42,676 nucleotides of DNA from Peptococcaceae bacterium (GTDB lineage: Bacteria; Bacillota; Peptococcia; DRI-13). The stretch spans positions 1-42,676 of the forward strand of contig JAIHAN010000004.1 of NCBI GenBank assembly GCA_020054815.1, read 5' to 3'. The translations under genes were made by a program, and so were the position numbers. Under the pieces are notes generated by a model, which saw only the letters and a program-made list of their open reading frames with translations, was not told where the DNA came from and made no database searches. Shown one piece after another: positions 1 to 9,146 of the stretch (position 1 is its first letter; each line of letters begins with the position of its first letter).

Positions 1-375
1 TATGGGCGAGCTGGATTTTTGCCTTGTGGATAACTCGTGAAACCCTTATATTTCAAGGATTCTTATTTCGGATAAATGCCTAAATACGAGAAAAACTGTT
101 GAACCCGAGTCTAGCATACACCAACAAATAATTCAACTCCAGGAGCTTGGTTTGTGAGCTTGGTTTTATCTCCAAGTGACCAATGCCCCGGGGCTATATC
201 ATCACGTTATGAAGCTGGTAAATATCTCTATTCAGGTTATAGCTACATTCAACAGCGGAACGGTTACTCCCTCGAAGTTAGAATAATATACAAATGAGCT
301 AAAGGTCGGTATTTGTCGAATTCTGTATTTTATTTAGTGCTTTTTTCGTCTTGAAATGGTATAAAATAAAGGTAA
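1..375. other. Leader region with no intact gene
   Basis: No intact gene is visible here. The stretch is AT-rich and holds one open fragment (115-297) and, at 359-366, a TATAAAAT sequence just before the ABC-3C operon that is a plausible -10 element. Nothing else is recognised. Confidence 0.5.
115..297 (+). pseudogene. C-terminal fragment of an unidentified protein
   Basis: An open frame of 60 codons runs from just after a stop at 112-114 to TGA at 295-297. It has no start codon and no ribosome binding site. The translation is rich in Tyr, Ser and Gly and ends in a basic tail, so it reads like the end of a real, possibly secreted, protein rather than random sequence. Only the composition supports this and I do not recognise the family. 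It could be what remains of a gene displaced by the ABC-3C module. Confidence 0.25.
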
Positions 376-396
376 ATGGTTTGTAGAGGTTTTAAA

Positions 397-1299
397 GTGG
401 ATAAGATTAGTAGAGCATATTATGAAGTAAAATACGAGCTCGTCTTTTTAAAGATGCGTGGAAATGAATTTCAGAATTTCTTCTCCGAACTAATGGAAAA
501 GAGATATCCTGGTGACTTCCAGCGGGTCCGTCCATGGGGGAATTCTGGTGATAGAAAAAACGATGGGTATTTAGCTTCACGAAGGATATTATTCCAAGTA
601 TATGCCCCCAATGAAATGAGTGCGGCTGAAGCCATTAAAAAAATAAAAGATGACTTTACTAGCGCTTTCCCCTACTGGGAAAAGTATTTTGATACGTGGA
701 TTTTTGTGCATAACTCCCGAGAAGGTCTTGGGCCAGATGTTGTAGAGACGCTATTATCGTTGAAGGTGAATAATTCCAAGATTTCCGTGACAAATTGGGG
801 TTACGAGGAACTAAGAAGGGAACTCTTTCTTCTGAATGATAATGATATCGAGTCTTTATTAGGCCCGGCTCCTACAGACTCAAGTCTAAATAACTTAGGC
901 TTTGAACAGTTACAAGTGGTATTATCTACTATTTCCCGTCTTCCAACTCCAAACGAAGTAGATATTCGCCCTGTTCCGCAGAATAAGATAAGGGAAAACA
1001 TGCTTTCCGATAATGTACAAGAATTGATTAAATATGGTATGAGGAGAGCCAATCTAGTAGAAAAGTTTTTTGCTAGTTATTATGACCCCATTTTCGGAGA
1101 TGAGATTGCCAGTGCTTTTCATGAGTATTACGGTCAGTTAAAAAGGCAAATGATAACCCCGGATTTAATCTTTATGAAATTACAGGAGTTTGCAGGGGGA
1201 GCAAAAAGAGGTACACCTGAACATGAAGCTGCAGTTTTAGCTGTATTAGCCCATTTGTTCGAAAAGTGTGACATTTTTGAGCGTCCCAGAGGAGGGTGA
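397..1299 (+). CDS. ABC-3C system nuclease-like effector component
   Basis: Probable effector of an ABC-three-component (ABC-3C) system, a class of putative anti-phage modules. The N-terminal half resembles a restriction-endonuclease fold: a Glu-rich helix (residues 22-35), then GDRKNDG at 51-57 and the strand LFQVYAP at 65-71, in the order of a PD-(D/E)xK site. The usual catalytic Lys of the QxK half-motif is replaced by Tyr (QVY, 67-69). The C-terminal half (about 160-300) is helical and likely carries the component's own C-terminal domain. GTG at 397 is preferred because GAGG lies 8 bases upstream; ATG at 376 is in frame but has a crowded site. The small middle component follows after 6 bases. 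Family assignment is from memory of conserved segments; cleavage activity is not shown. Confidence 0.72.
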   Translation: MDKISRAYYEVKYELVFLKMRGNEFQNFFSELMEKRYPGDFQRVRPWGNSGDRKNDGYLASRRILFQVYAPNEMSAAEAIKKIKDDFTSAFPYWEKYFDTWIFVHNSREGLGPDVVETLLSLKVNNSKISVTNWGYEELRRELFLLNDNDIESLLGPAPTDSSLNNLGFEQLQVVLSTISRLPTPNEVDIRPVPQNKIRENMLSDNVQELIKYGMRRANLVEKFFASYYDPIFGDEIASAFHEYYGQLKRQMITPDLIFMKLQEFAGGAKRGTPEHEAAVLAVLAHLFEKCDIFERPRGG

Positions 1300-1305
1300 T
1301 TTATT

Positions 1306-1557
1306 TTGATATTACCAACGAAATATCTTTCTCATGAGCGCTCACTTATTGGTATTGGAGCTATAGTAATTGAACTTTTAAACGAGCCTAAAACGGTGTC
1401 GCGTCTTTGGGATGAGATTAAAAACTATAAAAAATTTGCATCTCGATCTTCGGCATTGACATATGATTGGTTTGTTTTAGCTTTAGATCTATTGTTTATA
1501 ATGAACGCGATTCTATATAAACAAGGGAAGATATGGAGGACAAACCATGATTTATAG
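1306..1557 (+). CDS. ABC-3C system middle component (MC6-like)
   Basis: Small 83-residue protein between the nuclease-like gene and the ATPase gene, the position held by 'middle components' in ABC-3C operons. Its opening (MILPTKYLSHERSLIGIG) and the following helical hairpin match my memory of the middle component 6 family, thought to bridge ATPase and effector. The start is TTG at 1306 with GGAGGG about 10 bases upstream. The end overlaps the ATPase start by 11 bases, which implies translational coupling. There is no membrane segment or catalytic motif. Its exact biochemical role is unknown. Confidence 0.7.
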   Translation: MILPTKYLSHERSLIGIGAIVIELLNEPKTVSRLWDEIKNYKKFASRSSALTYDWFVLALDLLFIMNAILYKQGKIWRTNHDL

Positions 1558-3313
1558 GTTGTACAGCACACTACCCAAGTTTAAAGAAATAATTTTTCAT
1601 CCAGGTCTAAATATTCTATTGGCTGATAAGGGGCCCAATGCAACAGATAGACATACCAGAAACAGTGCTGGTAAAACAAGCCTAATAGAGATGGTACATT
1701 TTCTGATGGGAGCAAAATGCGATAAGGATTCTATTTTCAGAGCAGAGGCTTTGCTAAATGAATCCTTTGGCATCGAGTTTTCCTTAGATCAAACGGTAAC
1801 CAAAGTGCAAAGAAGCGGTAAAACGGCGGGTAAACTAGAAGTTTTGAAAAAAAGTGAAGACTGGCCTGTTGAACCTAAATATGATAAAAAGAAAAAGATG
1901 TACACAATTTCAAACAGTAAATGGAAAGAGATTTTAGGGTATTATATGTTTGGATTAACGGAGCAACAGGTGGACGATGAGGAGCTTCACCCTAATAGCG
2001 GGCCTACATTTAGGTCTCTTTTTTCATATTTTGTTAGAAGAGAGGGTGCGGGAGGTTTTTCCTCTCCTTTTTATAATTCAACCAAACAACAATTAGGGGA
2101 TTCCCAACTGGCTATTACTTTTTTGCTTGGTTTAGATTGGTCTATTCCCTACCAATGGCAATTGGTACGCGAAAGGGAAAGGACATTAAGGGAATTAAAG
2201 AAGGCAGCAGGGCAAGGCATGTTTGGTGAGGTAATAGGAACCATGGCTGAGTTGCGTACGCGACTAGTTATAGCTCAAGAAAAAGCACGGCGTCTAAAAG
2301 AAAATATAAGTAATTTTAAAGTTTTAGCCGAGTATAAAGAACTAGAAAAAGAGGCATCAGAACTAACAAGAAAGATTTTACAGTTAACAGATGAAAACGT
2401 ATCAGATCGGAATATAATTCGTGATTTAGAGGAATCTCTCGTTACGGAGACAGTTCCTTCTTATACTGAACTCGAAAAGCTATATACGGAGGCTGGGGTT
2501 ATTCTTCCAGAGAATGTAACAAAGAGGTTTGAAGATGTAAAGATATTTCACGAGAAAGTAATTCAAAACCGTAGGTCATACCTATTATCAGAAATATCCT
2601 TAGCCGAACAGCGCATCACAGAAAGGGATAGAGCAAAGGAGAAATTATCAGATAGAAAAGCCGAAATTATGATGATACTTAATTCTCACGGTGCTCTTGA
2701 AGAGTTTCTTAATTTGCAATCCGAATTAACAAAGGTAGAGGCTGAAAAGGAGGCATTACATCAACAATACGTTACTGCTGAGCAACTGGAAAAGGGTAAG
2801 ACTGAACTTGAAATAGATAGGAAAAGGCTGGAGATGCGGCTAAAACAGGATTACAGCGAGCAAGCGGATGTTTTGAATCGGGCAATTGTACTATTTGAAC
2901 AAATCTCGAGTGCACTTTATGAAAATGCGGGAAGTCTGGTAATAGACGCTTCATCAAATGGACCTTTATTTGATATCAAAATACCAGGTTCCAGGAGTAC
3001 AGGTATCAATAACATGCAGATATTTTGCTTTGATATGATGCTTATGCGATTATGCCGAGAGCGTGGAATGGGCCCAGATTTCCTAATACACGATAGCCAT
3101 CTTTTTGATGGTGTCGACGAAAGGCAGATAGCAAAAGCACTATCGTTAGGTGCTCAGTTAGCCCATGAGTACCATTTTCAATATATAGTAACCATGAACT
3201 CTGATACAATTCCAAGTATTTTCCCGGATGGTTTTAATTTTGATGATTATGTTTTACCAATAAGATTAACGGATGAAACTGAAGAAGGCGGTCTTTTTGG
3301 TATCAGATTTTAA
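1547..3313 (+). CDS. DUF2326 SMC/RecN-like ATPase of the ABC-3C system
   Basis: A 588-residue ABC-type ATPase of SMC/RecN shape. The Walker A motif is NSAGKTS at 39-45, followed by an N-terminal ATPase lobe to about 200. A long charged coiled coil (about 225-440) comes next, and a C-terminal lobe (about 455-588) contains the DUF2326 segment with LIHDSHLFDG acting as Walker B/D-loop. In ABC-3C systems this protein is the presumed sensor or motor that licenses the effector. Its ATG overlaps the middle component. The reading frame is intact and base composition is AT-richer than the valS region, consistent with horizontal acquisition. The gene ends at a hairpin terminator shared with the convergent permease gene. 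Confidence 0.8.
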   Translation: MIYRLYSTLPKFKEIIFHPGLNILLADKGPNATDRHTRNSAGKTSLIEMVHFLMGAKCDKDSIFRAEALLNESFGIEFSLDQTVTKVQRSGKTAGKLEVLKKSEDWPVEPKYDKKKKMYTISNSKWKEILGYYMFGLTEQQVDDEELHPNSGPTFRSLFSYFVRREGAGGFSSPFYNSTKQQLGDSQLAITFLLGLDWSIPYQWQLVRERERTLRELKKAAGQGMFGEVIGTMAELRTRLVIAQEKARRLKENISNFKVLAEYKELEKEASELTRKILQLTDENVSDRNIIRDLEESLVTETVPSYTELEKLYTEAGVILPENVTKRFEDVKIFHEKVIQNRRSYLLSEISLAEQRITERDRAKEKLSDRKAEIMMILNSHGALEEFLNLQSELTKVEAEKEALHQQYVTAEQLEKGKTELEIDRKRLEMRLKQDYSEQADVLNRAIVLFEQISSALYENAGSLVIDASSNGPLFDIKIPGSRSTGINNMQIFCFDMMLMRLCRERGMGPDFLIHDSHLFDGVDERQIAKALSLGAQLAHEYHFQYIVTMNSDTIPSIFPDGFNFDDYVLPIRLTDETEEGGLFGIRF

Positions 3314-3335
3314 AGAGGCTAAACGCCTCTCTTTT
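3312..3335. terminator. Bidirectional hairpin terminator between convergent genes
   Basis: GAGGC-TAAAC-GCCTC stem (about 3314-3330) followed by CTTTT on the plus strand. It closes the ABC-3C operon and lies at the end of the minus-strand permease gene. Confidence 0.6.
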
Positions 3336-4195
3336 CATTCCTTCAGTTCGGCCAGGAGCATACCCGTTAAAACGAGGGCAGCTCCCCATAGAGCCTGGCC
3401 GGTAAGAATTTCCCCGCCGAAGTACCAGGCAAAGAAAGCCCCAAAGACGGGTTCTGTGGCAAAAATGATGGCCGTACGGGCGGGGGAAGTGTACTGCTGG
3501 ACCCGGTTTTGGATGAGAATAGCCAGGGAAGTGGCCGGGATGGCGGTTAAGCCTAAGGCAATCCAGAGATCTTTTCGCCAGGTGATCTGCCAGGTTTCCT
3601 GGGGAAGGAAAAAAGTAAGCATTAAACTTAATAAGGCTACGAAGCCTATCTGAGTAACGGTCAGGATGGTCGTATCCTGACGGGGGGCAAAGATACCGAT
3701 GGTGATAATGTGCAGGGCAAAGGAAACGGCGCAGAGGAGAACCAGCAGGTCTCCCGGATGAAAGCTTAAATGTTCATCCAAAGTCATGAGACCCAGTCCC
3801 AGGCTCGCTGCCAGGGCTCCACCCAGCACGTAAAGATTCGGATATTTCTTGCTAACAAAGATACTGAGAAGCGGTACCAGCACTACCGATAAACCCGTAA
3901 TAAAACCAGCGTTGGCAGCGCTGGTATACTGGAGTCCCACTGTTTGAAAGGCGTAACCTCCGAAGAGGAATAAGCCGATGATGCCCCCGGCCCTAAGATT
4001 GCCCCTCCGCAAAAGCCCTTTTCCAGGTCGATAAATAAGAAGGAGAAATAGAAAAGCCAGGGTAAAACGGATGGTAATAAAAACAAAGGGAGAAATGCCA
4101 CCCAGGGCATTTTTTACGGTAATAAAGGTGGCTCCCCAGGTAGCGGCCACGCCCAGTAAAAGTAAATCAGCCTGCCATGCGGCGAGTTTAGTCAT
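3335..4195 (-). CDS. DMT-superfamily EamA-type permease
   Basis: A 286-residue protein with about ten hydrophobic segments arranged as two repeats of five, the EamA drug/metabolite transporter pattern. The N-terminal half has the typical ATWGATFITVKNAL helix, and the second repeat has a matching AIIFATEPVFGAFFAWYFGGE helix, a hallmark of the family. It probably exports amino acids or small metabolites, but substrate cannot be read from sequence. It starts at ATG with a GGAGGG-type site upstream on the minus strand. The lipoprotein gene upstream on the same strand lies about 70 bases away, so co-transcription is possible. Confidence 0.85.
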   Translation of the reverse strand: MTKLAAWQADLLLLGVAATWGATFITVKNALGGISPFVFITIRFTLAFLFLLLIYRPGKGLLRRGNLRAGGIIGLFLFGGYAFQTVGLQYTSAANAGFITGLSVVLVPLLSIFVSKKYPNLYVLGGALAASLGLGLMTLDEHLSFHPGDLLVLLCAVSFALHIITIGIFAPRQDTTILTVTQIGFVALLSLMLTFFLPQETWQITWRKDLWIALGLTAIPATSLAILIQNRVQQYTSPARTAIIFATEPVFGAFFAWYFGGEILTGQALWGAALVLTGMLLAELKE

Positions 4196-4266
4196 TAGTC
4201 TCGTCCCTCCTAGCTAACACATATATTTTTCCACAGGCCAGGGAGGGAGTCAAGATACATAAGCTT

Positions 4267-5307
4267 TCAATCGGTCCGGTAATGATCAAGGGCTGTGCGG
4301 GCAAAGGTATTGTCTATTAAACCGTTGATATTTAGTTTGGCGTTAAGTTCTTTACTTTCCAGCATGAGTTCCTGGATTTTTTCCATACCGGTTTCACTGA
4401 CAAGGGGAGTATCCGGCCATAAGCCCAGGGTCTTGTAACGGCTTATTCCCCTTAAAAGGGTACTTGCTTTTTCCTGGGGGAAATATTTTTGGGCGATTGC
4501 CTGGAGTTCCTCGGGGGAATGCATATTGGTCCAGTGCAGTCCCCGCCAGTAGGCGTTGAGAAACTTTTGGCAGAGGGCACGGTGTTTTTTCACATATTCG
4601 GGAGTGGCCATTACAGTAGCATAGGGTAAAGCATCTGGAAAATCACCCGCCGAAGATACCACTAATCCCGCATTCTCTTTTTCTAACCCGGAAGCCCAAG
4701 GTTCCATGGCCAGGAGGTAATCGCCGGTTCCTGCCCGATAAGTCCCGGTGAAGGTTTTGTAATTCAGATTTTGGATGATATGCACGTTCATAAGAGGCTG
4801 CAGGTTTTGTTTGCGCAGCGTCTGTTCAAAAATCATTTCGGGGAGAGAGCCTGCGCTTTCGCCGATTACCACCTTGCCCTTTAGTTTCTGCCAGTGGAAA
4901 GGTTCTTCTGCTTTCCGGGCTACTAACATATGACCGTTTTTTTGTATTAACTGGGCTAGATGAATGGTTTCTTGCTTCTTCTTTTGCTGGAGATAATAAA
5001 AACTTAGCTCCGGTCCCGCCAGGAGGAGATGGGTTTCCCCGTTAAACAGTTTAGTATAGCCCGTATTACTGTCCCAGGCGGTTTCCAGGCTAACGTTCAG
5101 TCCCTCGTCCCGGAAATAGCCAAGCTCTATGGCGGTATAGAGGGGAAGAAAGGCCAGGGAATGTACCACTTCCGTTACTTTTATATCAGCAACCGGCACA
5201 TCTTTTTTCGGTAAGGGGGCAGGTTCGGTACTGCTGCAGGAGCAGCTGGCTGTTAACAATAATAAGAGAATAAGAATGCCTATGGCCAGTCTATGTTTAG
5301 ACACCAT
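4267..5307 (-). CDS. ABC transporter substrate-binding lipoprotein, NMT1/SsuA-like
   Basis: A 346-residue secreted binding protein of the NMT1/THI5/SsuA type, which captures pyrimidine precursors, sulfonates or similar ligands. The N terminus has a basic start, a hydrophobic core and Cys22 in a lipobox-like TASC, so it is probably lipid-anchored. The body shows the family pattern: an opening strand followed by LPLYTAIELGYFRDEGL, where the ligand pocket begins, and a hinge region around residue 200. No permease or ATPase gene lies beside it in the window, so it is either an orphan or partners with components elsewhere. Ligand unknown. Confidence 0.8.
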   Translation of the reverse strand: MVSKHRLAIGILILLLLLTASCSCSSTEPAPLPKKDVPVADIKVTEVVHSLAFLPLYTAIELGYFRDEGLNVSLETAWDSNTGYTKLFNGETHLLLAGPELSFYYLQQKKKQETIHLAQLIQKNGHMLVARKAEEPFHWQKLKGKVVIGESAGSLPEMIFEQTLRKQNLQPLMNVHIIQNLNYKTFTGTYRAGTGDYLLAMEPWASGLEKENAGLVVSSAGDFPDALPYATVMATPEYVKKHRALCQKFLNAYWRGLHWTNMHSPEELQAIAQKYFPQEKASTLLRGISRYKTLGLWPDTPLVSETGMEKIQELMLESKELNAKLNINGLIDNTFARTALDHYRTD

Positions 5308-5495
5308 ACCACCTCCGGATAAATAGACCTTAATATACTTTTTATTTACCAGGAAAAAAGTATATGCCTATTTTTATACCAGTCCAAAAGGATAAATTCG
5401 TAGGGGCACAAGTCTCCGTACAGCAAGGAAATGTCATACCATGGCACAAACTGCATAAGGATTAGGTAGGTATTCTAGACCGGAGGGGGATTGGT

Positions 5496-5993
5496 ATGAG
5501 GAGGGACCTAAGGTTTTGGCGAAAGATTAAACAAGTTCCCGGTTCTTTACAAAGGTTTTATGAGGGACCGGAATACGGCTTAGAGTTAAAGGCTGTCTGG
5601 CTGGGTTTTACCACGGCTTTGGGTGTCTGGTTTTGTGCGGTTTGTCTTGGTTTGTTATGGATTATGCTAAAGGGAGCAGGTTCGTACTGGTTTGGGGCTT
5701 ATGTCTACCTGGTTGGATTACTGGGGGTATTCTTAGGAGGATTGTTCGCCGGCAGCCGGGTCAGTAAAAAAGGGTGGCTCCACGGTCTCTGGGTAGGGGT
5801 GCTCTTGGGTATGCTGGGCATTATCGTCAATCTGGAACTGGCACCCCAGCTTCTTTCCCTGGCCAGTATGGGCAGGCAGCTCCTGGTTTGGTCCCTGTGG
5901 GGTCTTACCGGCGGCTATATCGGCAGTTTATTGCTCTACGGGCCGCAAAAGAAATCCTTATCCCGGAAGGAGAAAAGACCTGGCACCTGGTAA
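5496..5993 (+). CDS. Small integral membrane protein, TIGR04086/YrzE-like
   Basis: A 165-residue protein with a cytoplasmic basic N terminus and four hydrophobic segments (about 33-55, 65-87, 93-115 and 125-147), then a charged tail. Glycine-rich helices such as GLLGVFLGGLFAGSRVSKKGWLHG resemble the TIGR04086 membrane family of sporulating Firmicutes, whose function is unknown. The start is ATG with GGAGGGG about 6-8 bases upstream. It stands alone, upstream of the valS promoter. Confidence 0.7.
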   Translation: MRRDLRFWRKIKQVPGSLQRFYEGPEYGLELKAVWLGFTTALGVWFCAVCLGLLWIMLKGAGSYWFGAYVYLVGLLGVFLGGLFAGSRVSKKGWLHGLWVGVLLGMLGIIVNLELAPQLLSLASMGRQLLVWSLWGLTGGYIGSLLLYGPQKKSLSRKEKRPGTW

Positions 5994-6031
5994 GGGTGTG
6001 GAAGTACAAGAACACCCTGACAGGCTGTTTC

Positions 6032-6060
6032 TTGACAAGAGACATGTAAATCGCTAACAT
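6032..6060 (+). promoter_or_regulatory. Sigma-A-type promoter for the valS leader
   Basis: TTGACA at 6032-6037 and TAACAT at 6055-6060, spaced 17 bases, just upstream of the T-box leader. A near-consensus vegetative promoter. Confidence 0.75.
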
Positions 6061-6087
6061 AGAAAATAATATAATAGTAGAAAATCG

Positions 6088-6322
6088 GCGCAAGGGAGTA
6101 GTAGGTCTATATCCTTTCAGAGAGGTGAATCCGCGGCTGTAAGATTCACTAAGGCAAGTATAGGCCCAAGTCGCCCTGAAGGTGCGGTATTGAACTTCAG
6201 TAGATACCGCCGGGTAAGCCCGTTACAGCAAAAGATGAGAGCCCTTTACCGGGAATTAAGGTGGTACCGCGGAACAGCATCCCTTCCGTCCTTTTTTTGG
6301 ATTGGAAGGGATTTCTATTTTA
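6088..6322 (+). promoter_or_regulatory. T-box riboswitch (tRNA-Val responsive)
   Basis: The conserved T-box sequence ATTAAGGTGGTACCGCGG lies at about 6254-6272. It is followed by a terminator hairpin (arms 6279-6287 and 6304-6312) and TTCTATTTT. Upstream, TAGGTCTATA and TATAGGCCCA can pair to form stem I; the bases directly below it on the 3' side include GTC at about 6170-6172, a fitting Val specifier. Uncharged tRNA-Val would stabilise the antiterminator and permit valS transcription. The T-box itself is certain; the specifier placement is my folding by eye. Confidence 0.93.
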
Positions 6323-6483
6323 GTTACTAGTTATCAGTTACTAGTTACTAGTGAATAATAGCCCTTCTCACCACCAGATTTTTCCGGAATTAGACTTTCT
6401 TCAAAAAAAGCAAACTTAGTAAATAGTTTTAGGAAATTCATCAATAAACACTAATAACTAGCAACTAGCAACTAGTAACTAAT
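6321..6483. repeat. TAACTAGT-type degenerate short repeats between T-box and valS
   Basis: Two clusters of an octamer close to TTACTAGT / AACTAGCA flank a unique 80-base stretch: about 6325-6355 on the left and 6449-6480 on the right. The left cluster is the approximate reverse complement of the right one, so the leader could fold into a long hairpin after the terminator. Similar words recur near 38264-38290 and 41130-41155. Confidence 0.7.
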
Positions 6484-6499
6484 CAAGGAGGTAATACTC

Positions 6500-9142
6500 A
6501 TGAGTACAAACTTGCCTACTACTTATGACCCTAAGAATGTTGAAGAGAAGTGGTATAAGGTCTGGGAAAACAACGGGTATTTTCACGCCGAGGTTGATAA
6601 GACCAGGACGCCATTTTCTATTGTAATGCCCCCGCCCAACGTTACAGGTTCCTTGCACCTGGGACATGCCCTGGACAATACCCTGCAGGATATCCTGACC
6701 AGGTGGCGTCGCATGCAGGGATATAACACCCTCTGGCTGCCGGGTACCGACCATGCCGGGATTGCCACCCAGGCCAAGGTAGAGGAGCAGCTGGCCAAAG
6801 AAGGATTTAGCAAATACGACCTGGGCCGGGAAAAATTCTTAGAAAGGGTCTGGGATTGGAAACACCAGTACGGAAACCGCATCACCCAGCAGTTGAGGAA
6901 ACTGGGTACATCCTGCGACTGGCAGCGGGAACGCTTTACCCTGGATGAAGGGTGTTCCAAAGCCGTACAGGAAGTCTTTGTCCGCCTTTATGAAAAAGGA
7001 CTGATTTACCAGGGTAACTATATCATCAACTGGTGCCCCAAGTGCCAGACCACTATTTCCGATATTGAGGTTGAACATGAACCGAAGATAGGTAAAATCT
7101 GGCATATCAAGTATCCTGTTATCGATTCCGATGAATACATCGTGGTGGCTACCACCAGGCCGGAGACCATGCTGGGTGATACGGGCGTAGCTGTGCATCC
7201 AGAGGATGAGCGCTACCGTCACCTCATTGGCAAAAAAGTCATGCTGCCCCTCATGGACAGGGCTATTCCCATTTTTGCCGACGAATATGTGGATAAAGAA
7301 TTCGGCAGCGGCGCCGTCAAAGTAACCCCCGCCCATGACCCCAACGATTTTGAAATGGGTTTACGGCACAACCTGGAACAGGTAGTGGTCATGGACCGTG
7401 AGGCTTTTATGAACGAGAATGCCGGCAACTACCAGGGCATGAGCCGTTATGAGGCCCGGGAAAGGATTGTCCAGGACTTAAAAGCCCTGGGTCTTTTGGT
7501 GAAGGTGGAAGAACATGAACATGCCGTAGGCCAGTGCTACCGCTGTGATACCGTGGTAGAGCCCATGATCTCCAAACAGTGGTTTGTCAAAATGAAGCCC
7601 CTGGCCGAACCGGCCATCCAGGCCGTTTTAGACGGCAGGACCAGGTTTGTGCCTGAAAGGTTCACTAAAATATATTTGAACTGGATGGAGAATATCCGTG
7701 ACTGGTGCATCAGCCGCCAGTTATGGTGGGGCCATCGCATTCCCGTCTGGTACTGCCAGGACTGTGGAGAAGTGATTTGCGCCAAGGAACCCCCCACATC
7801 CTGTAGTAAGTGCGAAAGCTCTCGTTTGGAACAGGATCCCGATGTCCTCGATACCTGGTTCAGTTCGGGGTTATGGCCTTTTTCCACCATGGGCTGGCCG
7901 GAGAAAACCGGGGAACTGGAACATTTTTATCCTACTTCGGTACTGGTGACGGGCCGTGATATCATCTTTTTCTGGGTAGCCCGCATGATTTTTTCAGCCC
8001 TGGAGTTTATGGAAGATGTTCCTTTCAGGGAAGTCTTCATCCACGGTTTGGTCCTGGATGCCCAGGGCCGCAAAATGAGTAAATCCCTGGGGAATGGGGT
8101 GGATCCCCTGGAGGTCATTGAGCAGTACGGCGCCGACACCCTGCGCTTTATGCTGATCACCGGCAATACGCCCGGCAATGACCTGCGGTTCCAGTTTGAA
8201 CGGCTGGATGCCACCAGGAACTTTGCCAATAAAATCTGGAATGCCTCCCGGTTCGCCTTAATGAACCTGGCTGATTATGAAGGAGATGACTTCCAGCCTG
8301 AATATACCCTGGCTGACCGCTGGATTATGAGCCGTTTCAACCGGGCTGCCAAAGAAGTGACACGGAACCTGGAACGTTATGACCTGGGGGAAGCAGGCCG
8401 TGTCCTGTACGAATTTATCTGGAATGAATTCTGCGACTGGTATATCGAACTCATCAAGCCGCGCCTTTACGGCAAGGAGTCGGTGATCAGCAAGCGTACA
8501 GCCCAAATGGTTTTAGCCCACGTCTTACGCCAGACCATGGAGCTCTTGCATCCCTTCATGCCCTTTATCACCGAAGAAATCTGGCAGCACCTGCCCCACC
8601 AGGGAGAGACCATCATGCTGGCCCCCTGGCCTGCCCTTGAAGAGGGGCAGTTTGATGAAAAGGCCGAAGAAGACATGACTGTCATTATGGAGGTTATTAA
8701 AGCCATCCGTAACTTGAGAAGCGAAATGAATGTTCCACCCGGAAAGAAAGCGGAACTCATTCTTATGGCTCAAAATGACAGTATAACCAAGGCCTTACAG
8801 GCAGGGGAAAGCTATATCATGACCTTAGCGGGTATTTCCCAGTTGGAAGTTGTTCCAGTTAACCCCGTTAAGCCGGAACATGCCGTTACCGCTGTAGTGA
8901 GCGGTGTAGAAATCTACCTGCCCCTTAAGGGCCTGGTTGACGTGGAGAAGGAGTTAGCCCGCCTGCAAAAAGAACTGGAAAACCTTCATAAAGAGGTTTC
9001 CCGCCTGGCAGGCAAACTGAATAATCCCGGTTTTGTGGAGAAAGCGCCCAAGGATGTTGTGGAAAAGGAAAAAGCTAAACTCCTCGATTATCAGTCCAAG
9101 AAAGCGGCCATTGAAGAGAGAATGGCTTCACTGCGGGGTTAG
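6500..9142 (+). CDS. valS: Valyl-tRNA synthetase
   Basis: An 880-residue class Ia synthetase that charges tRNA-Val in the cytoplasm. The HIGH signature is HLGH at 53-56 within [15 protein letters not shown], and KMSKS is at 525-529. The CP1 editing domain lies between (about 190-340), including the [12 protein letters not shown] segment. Cys pairs in the catalytic region (around 177 and 420-437) suggest zinc sites. The C terminus is a tRNA-binding coiled coil (about 815-880). Full length for bacterial ValRS. The start is ATG with AAGGAGG about 9 bases upstream. Expression is controlled by the T-box leader, and folC follows after 4 bases. Confidence 0.98.
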   Translation: MSTNLPTTYDPKNVEEKWYKVWENNGYFHAEVDKTRTPFSIVMPPPNVTGSLHLGHALDNTLQDILTRWRRMQGYNTLWLPGTDHAGIATQAKVEEQLAKEGFSKYDLGREKFLERVWDWKHQYGNRITQQLRKLGTSCDWQRERFTLDEGCSKAVQEVFVRLYEKGLIYQGNYIINWCPKCQTTISDIEVEHEPKIGKIWHIKYPVIDSDEYIVVATTRPETMLGDTGVAVHPEDERYRHLIGKKVMLPLMDRAIPIFADEYVDKEFGSGAVKVTPAHDPNDFEMGLRHNLEQVVVMDREAFMNENAGNYQGMSRYEARERIVQDLKALGLLVKVEEHEHAVGQCYRCDTVVEPMISKQWFVKMKPLAEPAIQAVLDGRTRFVPERFTKIYLNWMENIRDWCISRQLWWGHRIPVWYCQDCGEVICAKEPPTSCSKCESSRLEQDPDVLDTWFSSGLWPFSTMGWPEKTGELEHFYPTSVLVTGRDIIFFWVARMIFSALEFMEDVPFREVFIHGLVLDAQGRKMSKSLGNGVDPLEVIEQYGADTLRFMLITGNTPGNDLRFQFERLDATRNFANKIWNASRFALMNLADYEGDDFQPEYTLADRWIMSRFNRAAKEVTRNLERYDLGEAGRVLYEFIWNEFCDWYIELIKPRLYGKESVISKRTAQMVLAHVLRQTMELLHPFMPFITEEIWQHLPHQGETIMLAPWPALEEGQFDEKAEEDMTVIMEVIKAIRNLRSEMNVPPGKKAELILMAQNDSITKALQAGESYIMTLAGISQLEVVPVNPVKPEHAVTAVVSGVEIYLPLKGLVDVEKELARLQKELENLHKEVSRLAGKLNNPGFVEKAPKDVVEKEKAKLLDYQSKKAAIEERMASLRG

Positions 9143-9146
9143 TTTT

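Noticed and set aside
1-375. Possible RNA element or insertion-sequence end before the ABC-3C operon
   Set aside because: No terminal inverted repeats, transposase fragment or known RNA motif could be read; only an open fragment remains.
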